A stretch of DNA of 64,000 bases from Gammaproteobacteria bacterium. GTDB lineage: Bacteria > Pseudomonadota > Gammaproteobacteria > Competibacterales > Competibacteraceae. Shown here one piece after another: positions 9,006 through 17,357 of the stretch (its first letter is position 1; every line of letters starts with the position of its first letter). The position numbers and the translations under genes were made by a program. The DNA is taken from NCBI GenBank assembly GCA_024234995.1, contig JACKNF010000012.1, positions 1-64,000 of the forward strand, read 5' to 3'. Under the pieces are notes generated by a model. That model saw only the letters and a list, made by a program, of their open reading frames with translations. It was not told the origin of the DNA and searched no databases.

Positions 9006-10458
9006 GTGCATGAACCAACCTTGTTAGCGGCAATTTTCTGGGCGCTCAATGTTCTGGTTCAGTTCGCCTTCATTACACGGGTGCTACTGCGGCCACATCG
9101 GGAACCTGCTTCGCGCATTGCCTGGGTGGTGGTCATCCTGGTTTTGCCGGTGTTGGGCATCCTGGCCTATATCCTGTTTGGCGAAGTGAATATCGGTCGA
9201 CGGCGTGTCGCGCGAATGCGTGCGGTGCTCGCACAAATGCCGAAATTGGCCGATGCAGCCGGTCTGGATGCGGCAATCCAGCGGACCGGAGTGCCGGATC
9301 GCTACACACACCTGTTTCGCGTCGGGCACTCCATCAGCGGTTTCGAACCGGCCGGCGGCAATCGCGCCCGCCTGCTGGCCGATTCCAATGCGGCCATCGA
9401 TGCCATGGTGGCGGATATCGATGCTGCTAGCAGCCATGTGCATCTCTTATTCTATATCTGGCTGCCCGACCAGAACGGCGGCAAGATCATCGAGGCATTG
9501 AAACGCGCCGCGGCGCGTGGCGTCACCTGCCGTGCGATGGCGGATGATCTGGGCTCGCGTCTTCTGATTCATTCCGCGCACTGGCGGGATATGGGCCAAG
9601 CGGGGGTCCGCCTGGCTCGGGCCTTGCCCATCGGTAATCCATTGCTGCGGCTTCTCAAGGGGCGGATCGATCTGCGCAACCATCGCAAAATTGTCGTGAT
9701 CGACGATCGCATCACCTATTGCGGCAGCCAGAACTGCGCCGATCCAGAATTTCTCGTCAAGGCTCAGTACGCGCCCTGGGTAGACGCCGTGATGCGTTTC
9801 GAAGGACCGATTGCCCGTCAAAATCAGCATCTATTCGCCAGTGACTGGATGGCCCATGGAGACGATGATATTACCGGCTTGCTGTGGCGGCCGGTCCCGC
9901 CTTCCCCGCCAGGATTGCCTGCTCAAGTCATCGGCACCGGGCCGACGGTGCGCTATTCCGCTATGCCCGAGATGTTTGAGTCGCTGATGTACACGGCCCG
10001 CCATGAATTGATTATCTCGACCCCCTACTATGTTCCCGACGAGTCGATGCAGGGCGCTTTGTGCGCCAGCGCCCGCCGGGGTGTCACAACCATCCTGATC
10101 GTTCCGGCGCGGAATGACTCCTGGATTGTCGGCGCGGCCAGCCGTAGCTACTACAGTGACTTGCTGGCTGCTGGAGTGCGGATCTTCGAGGTACGTGGGC
10201 GGGTTGCTGCACAAGTCCCTGACCTTGGATGGCGAAGTGACGCTGATAGGTTCCGCCATATCTGGACCGTCGCAGCTTGAGCTAAACTACGAGAACAACA
10301 TTCTGTTCTATGATCCAGCGTTGACCGCCGGATTGCGCCAGCGCCAAGACAGCTACATGGCCCAATCCCATTTGATTACCAGCGAGGAGGTTGCCAGCTG
10401 GCCTCGCCGCAGGCAGCTTTGGAACAATGCGATTGCTATGCTCGGGCCAGTGCTTTAA
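9006..10458 (+). pseudogene. Cardiolipin synthase, disrupted by a cluster of indels
   Basis: A phospholipase-D-superfamily cardiolipin synthase with an N-terminal two-helix membrane anchor. The first HKD site is intact (NHRKIVVIDDRITYCGSQN, about residue 225). Near 10193 the frame breaks: up to FEV the protein follows one frame, then continues as YVGGLLHKSLTLDG in the next. Removing one G from GAGG restores continuity. The second HKD reads HKSLTLD instead of HxKxxxxD, so a codon seems missing. Near 10255-10280 the sequence reads as a scrambled form of GSANIDRRSLELNYE, again needing compensating indels. So several small indels fall within about 90 bases. Either the gene is decaying or this stretch is misassembled; if the read is faithful, the enzyme is inactive. 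It starts at GTG 9006. Confidence 0.85.
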
Positions 10459-10537
10459 TACACTGTTTCTCAGTAGATTCTCCACCGTACCCTTGAGATG
10501 GGAATGATATTGCTGACGATGGATCTGGCCGCCTAAT

Positions 10538-11419
10538 ATGCTGATTGTCAAAAATCACCGTCAGGGTGTGTGGATCGCCGGTATTGCGGTGTTGGTTATC
10601 AGTTTCGATGCGTTGCTGATCCGATTGGTCCACAGTGCGCCCGCCAATGTCGCGTTTTGGCGTGGGACATTGATTTTTCTGTCCTTGACAGTGTTCTTAT
10701 GGATCACGCGCCGGGTGGAGGAGTGGCGGGCTTACCGGCGATGCGGAGGGCTGGCCTTGCTGGTTACGGGACTCTATGGCGCAAATACCGGTATGTTTGT
10801 GTTCTCCATCAGCCACACGTCAGTGGCGAATACCGTAGTGATTCTAAGCAGCTCCTCCTTTTTCGCTGCCTTATTTTCCTGGCTGATATTGCGGGAAACG
10901 CTGGCATTGCGCACCTGGGCCGCGATTTTCGTGGCGCTGACTGGCGTATGGATGATCTTTGCCGGTGATTTTGGTGGTGGCAGCCGATTGGGTGATCTGT
11001 TGGCCCTCACCTTAGCGGCCAACTTGGGCTTCACCTTGACCTTGATGCGTCGTTTATCCCGCTTGCCGGTTGTGCCGGTCGTGGCGATGGGCAGCCTGGC
11101 TGTCGCGTTGGCCGCCCTGCCATTTGCCCAGCCATTGCAACTGCCGGCGGATTGCTATCCGTGGCTTCTGATCATGGGGTTGGGGCAAATGCCCACGGCG
11201 ACGGTTTGCCTGCTTGCCGCTACGCGCTATTTGCCTGCGCCGGAAATCACGCTCTTTCTGTTGATTGAAACAGTACTAGGCCCTTTGTGGGTATGGTGGG
11301 TGCTGGGCGAGGCGGTCCCGCTGCGCACTTTCATCGGCGGCGGCACGATTCTGGCGGCGGTTATCATGCATACGTATCTGTCGTTGCACGGTCAGCAATC
11401 TGCACCGGTTTCATCCTAA
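10538..11419 (+). CDS. DMT/EamA family transporter
   Basis: A 293-residue inner-membrane protein with ten hydrophobic segments in two EamA repeats, as in drug/metabolite transporters of the RhaT-YdcZ type. Typical blocks are LYGANTGMFVFSISHTSVAN in the first half and the helix pair LLIETVLGPLWVWWVLGE in the second. The substrate is unknown. The gene ends 17 bases before the probable start of the PfkB kinase, so the two may be co-transcribed. Confidence 0.87.
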   Translation: MLIVKNHRQGVWIAGIAVLVISFDALLIRLVHSAPANVAFWRGTLIFLSLTVFLWITRRVEEWRAYRRCGGLALLVTGLYGANTGMFVFSISHTSVANTVVILSSSSFFAALFSWLILRETLALRTWAAIFVALTGVWMIFAGDFGGGSRLGDLLALTLAANLGFTLTLMRRLSRLPVVPVVAMGSLAVALAALPFAQPLQLPADCYPWLLIMGLGQMPTATVCLLAATRYLPAPEITLFLLIETVLGPLWVWWVLGEAVPLRTFIGGGTILAAVIMHTYLSLHGQQSAPVSS

Positions 11420-11435
11420 CCTTGGAGATCATGCA

Positions 11436-12281
11436 CTGGCTACAATCGTTATTATCGGTTCTGTTGCCCAGGACGACGTGGTGCGATTAGCCGAACCGCT
11501 TCAACCCGGCGCGCATCTGAACGGGGTGCTGGCCGGTTTCCGGCTGGGTGGCGGGGGCGCCAATACCGCCGTGGCCTTGGCCGCGGCTGGACACACCGTC
11601 ATCTTGTTAGCTGCGGTGGGCCGGGATGCGATGGGAGATGCTCTATTGGTGGAACTTGCCGCCGCCGGTGTTGAAACCCGATGGATAACCCGGCTTGATC
11701 AACCAACGACGCATTCGTTGATCCTGATTGACCCGATGGGTGAGCGGACGGTAGTGAATGTCGCCCGCTGCGAAGACGAAGCGTTGCCAGAGCAGCTTCT
11801 GGCGATCCCTGCCGAGGCGGTCTACGTGCGGAGCCGCCGGTGCGATTTAGGGCCGCTGTTGGCGGCGAAAGCATCCAGCGCCTGGGTGGTTGCGCACCTG
11901 CCCCCGCTCGAAACCAATGTAAGGCCGGCACATATTTTAGTCGCTTCAGCCAGTGACCTTGAACCCAACGCGCTTCAGGATCCGCTGACGCTGGGGCATA
12001 GAATTTCTGGCGGACAGGCGCGCTGGATGGTAGTGACCCGTGGCGCGGCGGGCGCCAGCGCCTGGTCTAAAGATGCTCAATGGGAAATGCCGGCGGAAAC
12101 TGTCCAGCCAGTGGATACCACCGGTGCTGGCGACGCCTTTGCCGCCGGATTGCTTCATGCCTTGGTCAACGATCAACCGCTGACCGGCGCGCTGGCTATG
12201 GCGGTCCGTTTTGGTACCGAAGCGACCTTGTGGAACACGTCAGGTTTACCGGCTTCAGCCGTGCAACGCCTGCTGCGGTAG
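11436..12281 (+). CDS. PfkB-family sugar/nucleoside kinase, uncertain N-terminus
   Basis: A ribokinase-like fold with the glycine-rich N-terminal motif LGGGGANTAVALAAAGHTV and the C-terminal signature VDTTGAGDAFAAGL, which holds the catalytic Asp. It phosphorylates a sugar, nucleoside or similar alcohol; the substrate is unknown. The first ATG/GTG/TTG in frame is GTG 11478, but the coding frame extends upstream and encodes ATIVIIGSVAQDDV, the expected first strand with its GS turn. The start is therefore probably CTG 11436, with GGAGA about 8 bases upstream, or the nearby ATG at 11431 if one base is missing in this sequence. I chose 11436 to include the first strand. The stop is 15 bases from a convergent small gene. 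Confidence 0.75.
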   Translation: MATIVIIGSVAQDDVVRLAEPLQPGAHLNGVLAGFRLGGGGANTAVALAAAGHTVILLAAVGRDAMGDALLVELAAAGVETRWITRLDQPTTHSLILIDPMGERTVVNVARCEDEALPEQLLAIPAEAVYVRSRRCDLGPLLAAKASSAWVVAHLPPLETNVRPAHILVASASDLEPNALQDPLTLGHRISGGQARWMVVTRGAAGASAWSKDAQWEMPAETVQPVDTTGAGDAFAAGLLHALVNDQPLTGALAMAVRFGTEATLWNTSGLPASAVQRLLR

Positions 12282-12296
12282 TGATTTCTTCCTGCC

Positions 12297-12533
12297 TTAA
12301 ATAGCGTAATCAGGAGCCGCGCCGGGAATTTCGATACTCGTCAGCATTGGACCGTTGCATTCAACCGCAACGGGTTTGCCAATACAGTCCTCGCCGTAGA
12401 GAGCGGTTAACGCCTCAGAGAGCAGGTGCGAATCGGCCTGCAGGTGGTGCTTATGCTCGCCCGTGTCCAAAATCAGTGTTGCAATGGTGCCATCATCCAT
12501 TACATCGGCGATGGTTCCGGCAATGTATTTCAT
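12297..12533 (-). CDS. Small hypothetical protein
   Basis: A 78-residue soluble protein (MKYIAGTIADVMDDGTIATLIL) with no family I recognise. It has alternating hydrophobic residues, as in small beta-barrels, one Cys pair region (EDCIGKPVAVECNG) and an acidic character. The ATG at 12533 has GGAG eight bases upstream; a GTG at 12542 is also in frame but would lie on the ribosome site. It is convergent with the PfkB gene. Confidence 0.55.
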   Translation of the reverse strand: MKYIAGTIADVMDDGTIATLILDTGEHKHHLQADSHLLSEALTALYGEDCIGKPVAVECNGPMLTSIEIPGAAPDYAI

Positions 12534-12633
12534 GGTGCGCACTCCGGGATTTTGGCGTGAGTAGGAGGAAAGCTGTCAACGGCGTCAAGGATGATCAACG
12601 TTCGGGATGTTTCAAAAATCATTCAATTTCCTC

Positions 12634-12843
12634 TTAAAATTGGGTGGTAGCGATCACTGTGATGCTGTCTGGTTCGCGGATGATGCGCAGGGGGATCACC
12701 ATGTAATCCAGATCGAACCCGGCGATAAAGCGCCGGGTGAGCCAAATGATCTTTTCATCGGGATCAGCCGGAGAAACCAGGCCGACACGTTGATGATTGA
12801 CCGGTGCCTGATCATCATAACCAAAGAGCAGAGGAATATTCAT
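12634..12843 (-). CDS. Small hypothetical protein
   Basis: A 69-residue frame (MNIPLLFGYDDQAPVNHQRV) with mixed hydrophobic and charged residues and no recognised domain. A frame on the opposite strand covers nearly the same bases (12607-12858). I prefer this one because it starts with ATG, lies in the same direction as the neighbouring small gene at 12297-12533, and has a more protein-like composition. Confidence is low. Confidence 0.35.
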   Translation of the reverse strand: MNIPLLFGYDDQAPVNHQRVGLVSPADPDEKIIWLTRRFIAGFDLDYMVIPLRIIREPDSITVIATTQF

Positions 12844-12994
12844 GATGATGTCTCTTGATGGACGGGTTTATCCTGCTCCTGGGGATGTTAACAACATTGC
12901 TATGTCTAGGGTGATTTAATCTAATCATACGCTTACCAGGCAACTCCGATATAGTGATGAGCCATTGGACAGTGACTACTAAGGTATCCTTCTG

Positions 12995-13237
12995 ATGCAG
13001 ATCGACACTGACTTTGCTGCGATCTTCGCTAGTGACGGCGCAACTATCCATCGGTTGCAGTTGCATACCCGGGCGGATGGCTTACCCGTATTGATAGACA
13101 ATACGGGTGTTAGGATCGCTCCCTGGGAAGTGGAATTGCTTCGTTGGCCACCCTCGGACGAAGCGGCACTGCGGCGTGGCGGCTATCTTCCCATCCGCCG
13201 GTTTACCCCGGACATGTGGTGTAATTGCGTGGATTAA
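12995..13237 (+). CDS. Small hypothetical protein
   Basis: An 80-residue acidic protein (MQIDTDFAAIFASDGATIHR) with no recognised family, no signal peptide and no membrane segment. It has a conserved-looking core (VLIDNTGVRIAPWEVELLRWP). It precedes the promoter region of gltA on the same strand. Function unknown. Confidence 0.45.
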   Translation: MQIDTDFAAIFASDGATIHRLQLHTRADGLPVLIDNTGVRIAPWEVELLRWPPSDEAALRRGGYLPIRRFTPDMWCNCVD

Positions 13238-13330
13238 TGCAGTTTTCGATGTCTTCCTCTAACGGCAATTTTTGGGTCTGTTTCTCAATGATTGCCATAC
13301 TTTCTAGAGTGCGCTTGGGTAAATGTTGGA

Positions 13331-13359
13331 TTATGCAACGCGCTTCACCTCTGTATAAT
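13331..13359 (+). promoter_or_regulatory. Putative sigma-70 promoter of gltA
   Basis: A perfect TATAAT at 13354-13359 is preceded at 17 bases by a weak -35 (TTATGC at 13331-13336). It is about 155 bases upstream of the citrate synthase start, in a stretch without other genes. Confidence 0.45.
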
Positions 13360-13514
13360 CTTCCCAAGACGCATTGGGTCCATCATGCCCTGAAATGCGC
13401 AACAGGATCGACCGGCCTCCAAAAGAACCGCGCAATGAGTGAAGTGAAAAAATCGGCTTCACATAAGGCTTTGAAAAACAACTTACTTCATCCTCAATCC
13501 CAGGAGTCTAAGCT

Positions 13515-14801
13515 ATGAGCCATAACTGTCGCATCGAACTGGATGGAAAATCCTATGAATTCCCGATCGTTGAAGGGACTGAACAAGAACGGGCGGTCGA
13601 CATCACTACGTTGCGAGACCGAACGGGTTTTATCACCCTGGACGAGGGCTATGGCAATACCGGTTCCTGCACCTCGGACGTTACCTATATTGACGGTGAC
13701 AAAGGTATTCTGCGTTATCGCGGTATTCCGATTGAACAACTGGCTGAAAAGAGTTCCTTTGTGGAAACTGCCTGGCTGGTAATTTGGGGGCGCCTCCCCT
13801 CAGCAGAGGAATTGCAGCGCTTCCGGACGCGGCTGACAGCAAATGAGATGCTGCATGAAAGCCTGCGTAATCATTTCGAGGGATTTCCGCCTAATGCACA
13901 CCCGATGGCTATTCTCTCGGCAATGATTAACGCCATGAGTTGCTATGAGCCGGAGATGATGGAGATTGAGGACGAAACGACGCTAGAACGGGCAGCAGCG
14001 CGGATCATTTCGAAAGTGCGCACGATAGCGGCAGCTAGCTACAAAATGTCTATCGGCCAGCCGTTGATGTATCCGAATCCTGAGTATCATTATTGCAACA
14101 ATTTCTTGCATATGATGTTCTCCCTGCCTTACCAGGAGTATGTGCCGGACCCTGAGATCACCCGCGCTCTTTCGCTGTTTTTAATTTTGCACGCCGATCA
14201 TGAACAGAACTGTTCGACCAGCACAGTGCGGATGGTCGCTTCCAGCGGCGCTAACATGTTTGCTAGTTGCGCTGCTGGCGTGTGCGCGCTGTGGGGGCCG
14301 CTGCATGGTGGCGCTAATGTAGCGGTGGTGGAGATGCTGGAGTTCATCAATCAATCTGGCATGAGCGTGCCCGACTATGTTTCCAGAGTTAAGGCGAAGG
14401 ATTCCAAATTGCGGCTCATGGGGTTTGGCCACCGGGTCTATAAGAACTTCGATCCTCGCTCCAAGATTCTCAAGGCGGCAGCAGACAAGATGCTGGCTAA
14501 GTTGAATATCAAAGATCCGTTACTGGAGATCGCTGGCGAATTGGAAGATGTGGCGTTGAACGATCCCTACTTTGTAGAACGCAAGCTGTACCCGAATGTG
14601 GATTTTTACAGCGGCATCATCCTGCGTGCTATGGGCATTCCGCTCAATATGTTCACCGTGATGTTTGCCATGGGCCGGATGCCAGGCTGGATCGCCAATT
14701 GGAAGGAAATCCATGACAATCCCAAGGCCCGCCTCCAGCGGCCACGGCAGATCTATACCGGTAACACCATTCAGGATTATGTGCCGATGGAAAAGCGATA
14801 A
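13515..14801 (+). CDS. gltA: Type II (hexameric) citrate synthase
   Basis: Condenses acetyl-CoA and oxaloacetate to citrate, the entry step of the TCA cycle. At 428 residues it has the usual length of the gram-negative, NADH-sensitive type. The active-site blocks are complete: HADHEQNCSTSTVRMV with the first catalytic His, LWGPLHGGANVAVVEML with the second, and GFGHRVYKNFDPRSKIL with the substrate-binding region, followed later by the DFYSG block around the catalytic Asp. The N-terminal domain with the CTSDVTYIDGDKGILRYRG motif is also typical. The start at 13515 follows AGGAG (CCCAGGAGTC). It is monocistronic by spacing; the nif block begins about 430 bases downstream. Confidence 0.97.
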   Translation: MSHNCRIELDGKSYEFPIVEGTEQERAVDITTLRDRTGFITLDEGYGNTGSCTSDVTYIDGDKGILRYRGIPIEQLAEKSSFVETAWLVIWGRLPSAEELQRFRTRLTANEMLHESLRNHFEGFPPNAHPMAILSAMINAMSCYEPEMMEIEDETTLERAAARIISKVRTIAAASYKMSIGQPLMYPNPEYHYCNNFLHMMFSLPYQEYVPDPEITRALSLFLILHADHEQNCSTSTVRMVASSGANMFASCAAGVCALWGPLHGGANVAVVEMLEFINQSGMSVPDYVSRVKAKDSKLRLMGFGHRVYKNFDPRSKILKAAADKMLAKLNIKDPLLEIAGELEDVALNDPYFVERKLYPNVDFYSGIILRAMGIPLNMFTVMFAMGRMPGWIANWKEIHDNPKARLQRPRQIYTGNTIQDYVPMEKR

Positions 14802-14820
14802 CCGGTTGTGGTCCTCGGTT

Positions 14821-14842
14821 CCAGAGGGCAAGTGCTCTCTGG
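14821..14842 (+). terminator. Hairpin after gltA
   Basis: CCAGAG at the left and CTCTGG at the right, extended inward by GC pairs and one wobble, give a 9-bp stem with a 4-base loop, about 20 bases after the gltA stop. There is no T tract, so intrinsic termination is uncertain. Confidence 0.35.
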
Positions 14843-14969
14843 GACTGTCGCTGGAGATGGAATCTGGCAGTGCGTATCCGATTGTTGCTAGCGATGGTTA
14901 GCACAAGAAAATTGACATGAAGAATCCTGATACGGCTGCGCAGTGTTTTTGGGATCTTTGTCTTGTATT

Positions 14970-14991
14970 GTTCCGGTCCTCTTACCGGAAC
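14970..14991. repeat. Inverted repeat upstream of the nif promoter
   Basis: GTTCCGG (14970-14976) and CCGGAAC (14985-14991) form a perfect 7-bp inverted repeat with an 8-base loop, about 95 bases before the NifA site. It could be a terminator of gltA read-through or an operator. The rest of the 14802-15227 gap holds only the nif control sites and no supportable gene. Confidence 0.3.
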
Positions 14992-15086
14992 GGATGAGAT
15001 GTTATCCGTTCATTAGCGCCTCTCTGAAACTGGTTCCCGGTGGCCGCTTCTGCTTGTTTCATTACCGACAATCCCCGCCGGTAGGC

Positions 15087-15102
15087 TGTGGTGTTTGCTA
15101 CA
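15087..15102 (+). promoter_or_regulatory. NifA upstream activator site
   Basis: TGT at 15087-15089 and ACA at 15100-15102 with exactly ten bases between them, the TGT-N10-ACA consensus bound by NifA. It lies about 52 bases upstream of the -24 element of the nifB promoter. This is closer than many NifA sites but on the correct side. Confidence 0.7.
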
Positions 15103-15154
15103 GCATACTCCCTATCTTTCATATAAAACAATGTAGAACAATAAGTTATTTATA

Positions 15155-15168
15155 GGCACGGCAGTTGC
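15155..15168 (+). promoter_or_regulatory. Sigma-54 (-24/-12) promoter of nifB
   Basis: GGCACGGCAGTTGC has GG and GC separated by exactly ten bases, matching the GGCAC-N5-TTGC core of RpoN promoters. Transcription should start near 15180, about 48 bases before the nifB start codon. With the NifA site upstream, this says the nif block is made under nitrogen limitation and low oxygen. Confidence 0.8.
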
Positions 15169-15227
15169 TATGCATCCCTCGCCGCCCGATTCCGGCCGGC
15201 CGATTTCGTGATTTTGGGGGAATTTGC

Positions 15228-16643
15228 ATGGAACCAATGCATCAACAATCCGCTATCGGGGCGACGCCAGCGCTTCATCCCTGTTATTCCCCAGAAGCAC
15301 ACCGGCATTTCGCCCGTTTGCATCTAGCGGTGGCACCAAAGTGCAATATTCAGTGCCACTACTGCAACCGCAAATACCATTGCAGTAATGAATCACGTCC
15401 CGGTGTTGTTGCGGAACTGCTAAGTCCGGAACAAGCCGTCAAAAAGGCGCTGGCGGTAGGTGCCGTCATCCCGCATTTAGCGGTAGTCGGCATCGCCGGG
15501 CCTGGCGATCCACTGGCTAATCCTGAACCCGTGTTTGCCACCCTCGGGGAATTGCATGCCCAAGCGCCTGATTTGCTGTTATGTCTGTCGACTAACGGCC
15601 TGGCGTTACCGGAACATGCAGACGCGTTGGCCGGCCATGGCATTCACCATGTCACCATCACCATAAACTGTGTTGACCCGGAAATCGGCGCGCAAATTTA
15701 TCCATGGATCGTCTGGCAAGGACAGCGCGTGCGTGGGAAAGAAGCAGCGAAAATTCTTATTGAACAACAGTTGCGCGGACTGGCGTTGCTCACCAAACGT
15801 GGTGTTCAGGTCAAGATCAATTCAGTTTTGATTCCTGGTATCAACGACGCTCACTTGCCGGAAGTCAACCGGATCGTGCGGGAAAAAGGAGCCATTCTGC
15901 ACAACATCATGCCGCTTATCGCCCGCGCCGAGCACGGTACTTATTTTGGAATCATGGGACAACGTGAACCTCATGCCGGGGAACTGGCAGCAGTCCGGGA
16001 TGCTTGTGAAAGCAACGCCGGGATGATGAGTCATTGCCAGCAATGCCGTGCCGATGCAACGGGGATGCTGAATGAAGATCGCGGCGGCGAATTTAGCATG
16101 GCCAAGGTCGAAGCGATGACTATCGATCCTCAAGAGGCGATGGCTAAACGCGAAGCAGTGCGCGCGGCAATTGTCCGCCGTTTGGAAAAAACGCCCCCAA
16201 CCGCTGCTCGCTCAGTGGTTGTTTCGATGCGGCCTCAGGCTGCCAGGGAAATCTTACGGATTGCCGTAGGCAGTTTGAATGGACGAACCATTGACGCGCA
16301 TTTTGGACACCTGCGTGAGTTATTGATTTATGACGTGTCCACGGGCGATGTGCATCTGATCGAGCGCCGTGAAATCGCTCGTTACTGTCATGGCGCAACG
16401 ACCTGCGGTGATTCGGACGCAGCACTGGAAGGGGCCATTCGCGCCTTGCACGATTGTGCATTGCTGTTGTGCTCCCGGGTTGGCTTTACACCGTGGCGCG
16501 CGCTGGAAAATGCGGGTATCGAACCCAATAGCGAGCACGGCGGCGAGCCGATTGATGATGCATTGCATGCGGTTTATGCGGAATGGCGGACGAGCGGACG
16601 GTTGGCCATTGCGCCAAACCGGATTCAATCCATCAGTGCATGA
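15228..16643 (+). CDS. nifB: Nitrogenase cofactor maturase NifB
   Basis: A radical SAM enzyme that builds NifB-co, the Fe-S-carbide core of the nitrogenase FeMo cofactor. The cluster motif CNIQCHYC is about 45 residues from the start, the radical SAM barrel follows, and more Cys residues come later (MSHCQQCRADATG). A C-terminal NifX/NafY-like domain (ILRIAVGSLNGRTIDAHFGH) fills about residues 340-450, as in many proteobacterial NifBs. The frame is open from 15165, but that is upstream of the predicted transcription start; the ATG at 15228 (MEPMHQQ) with a GGGGGAA site is the start, giving 471 residues. It is the first gene of a four-gene nif block. Confidence 0.96.
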   Translation: MEPMHQQSAIGATPALHPCYSPEAHRHFARLHLAVAPKCNIQCHYCNRKYHCSNESRPGVVAELLSPEQAVKKALAVGAVIPHLAVVGIAGPGDPLANPEPVFATLGELHAQAPDLLLCLSTNGLALPEHADALAGHGIHHVTITINCVDPEIGAQIYPWIVWQGQRVRGKEAAKILIEQQLRGLALLTKRGVQVKINSVLIPGINDAHLPEVNRIVREKGAILHNIMPLIARAEHGTYFGIMGQREPHAGELAAVRDACESNAGMMSHCQQCRADATGMLNEDRGGEFSMAKVEAMTIDPQEAMAKREAVRAAIVRRLEKTPPTAARSVVVSMRPQAAREILRIAVGSLNGRTIDAHFGHLRELLIYDVSTGDVHLIERREIARYCHGATTCGDSDAALEGAIRALHDCALLLCSRVGFTPWRALENAGIEPNSEHGGEPIDDALHAVYAEWRTSGRLAIAPNRIQSISA

Positions 16644-16679
16644 TGGCAAACACTAAAACTGCGGAGAGAGATACCAAGA

Positions 16680-16967
16680 ATGGCTAAAGCACAACTCAGT
16701 TTTACGGATATTAATGTAACCGTTTCGGTGCCTGCCGGCACCCGGGTTATCGAAATTTCAGACAAACTGAATTCCGGTATCGTTTATGGCTGCCGTGAAG
16801 GTGATTGCGGAACCTGCCTGATGAAAGTGACGGAGGGCATGGAAAATCTGAGCGAACCGTCCGTACTGGAGGCACGGATACTCAAGGAGCACTTCGCCGC
16901 GCGTGACATGCGCTTGGCGTGTCAGGCGCAGGTTTTGGGCGGTGAAATTGTTGTGCGTCCTGCTTAA
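16680..16967 (+). CDS. [2Fe-2S] ferredoxin of the nif block
   Basis: A 95-residue plant-type ferredoxin. Cluster ligands are CREGDCGTC (three Cys in the CxxxxCxxC pattern) and a fourth Cys in LACQAQV near residue 80. It lies 36 bases after nifB with a GGAGAGA site, so it belongs to the nifB transcript. It probably supplies electrons to NifB or another maturation step, since NifB needs reductant for its SAM chemistry; that role is inferred from position. Confidence 0.9.
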   Translation: MAKAQLSFTDINVTVSVPAGTRVIEISDKLNSGIVYGCREGDCGTCLMKVTEGMENLSEPSVLEARILKEHFAARDMRLACQAQVLGGEIVVRPA

Positions 16968-16997
16968 GCAATCAATTTCTTTTAGGAGATTACACTG

Positions 16998-17345
16998 ATG
17001 CCATTGATCAACTTTTCAAACTCCGAGCATAAAATTAAAACCGTTTATGCACCGGCAGGCAGCCATACCGAAACCGTTCTAAAAATCGCGAAAGACAATC
17101 AAATTCCGATTGCCTTCGATTGCCAAGATGGTGAATGCGGTACTTGTCTGGTTAAGGTAACGAGTCTTGATAAAAAACCCCGGATGAGCGGTCCTCCAAC
17201 GGAGAAAGAAAGAAATCTGCTGAAAGAATTGGGTAAGCTGACCGAAGAGGATATCCATCGCATTCTGGTGGATGATATCCCGCCTCCTTGGAGACTGGCC
17301 TGTCAGATGATCGTGCGGGACGAAGAAATCTTGGTTGAATATTGA
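16998..17345 (+). CDS. FeSII (Shethna)-like [2Fe-2S] protein
   Basis: A 115-residue [2Fe-2S] protein that matches the Azotobacter FeSII/Shethna family in layout. The ligand block is CQDGECGTC, followed by an insert with KERNLLKELGKL, then RLACQMIV with the last Cys and a C-terminal ILVEY. The Azotobacter protein binds nitrogenase and its reductase when oxidised and protects them from oxygen. The insert between the third and fourth Cys, absent from the ferredoxin just upstream, is what separates this family. It starts at ATG 16998 with a TTAGGAG site and is followed after 12 bases by nifQ. A protective role here is inferred. Confidence 0.82.
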   Translation: MPLINFSNSEHKIKTVYAPAGSHTETVLKIAKDNQIPIAFDCQDGECGTCLVKVTSLDKKPRMSGPPTEKERNLLKELGKLTEEDIHRILVDDIPPPWRLACQMIVRDEEILVEY

Positions 17346-17357
17346 CGGTTATTGCTC

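Noticed and set aside
12607..12858. Open + strand frame of 83 codons
   Set aside because: It overlaps the more plausible - strand small gene and has no ribosome site or family match; neither is strongly supported.
14943..15155. A 70-codon frame in the nifB leader region
   Set aside because: It overlaps the NifA site and promoter and has no family match.
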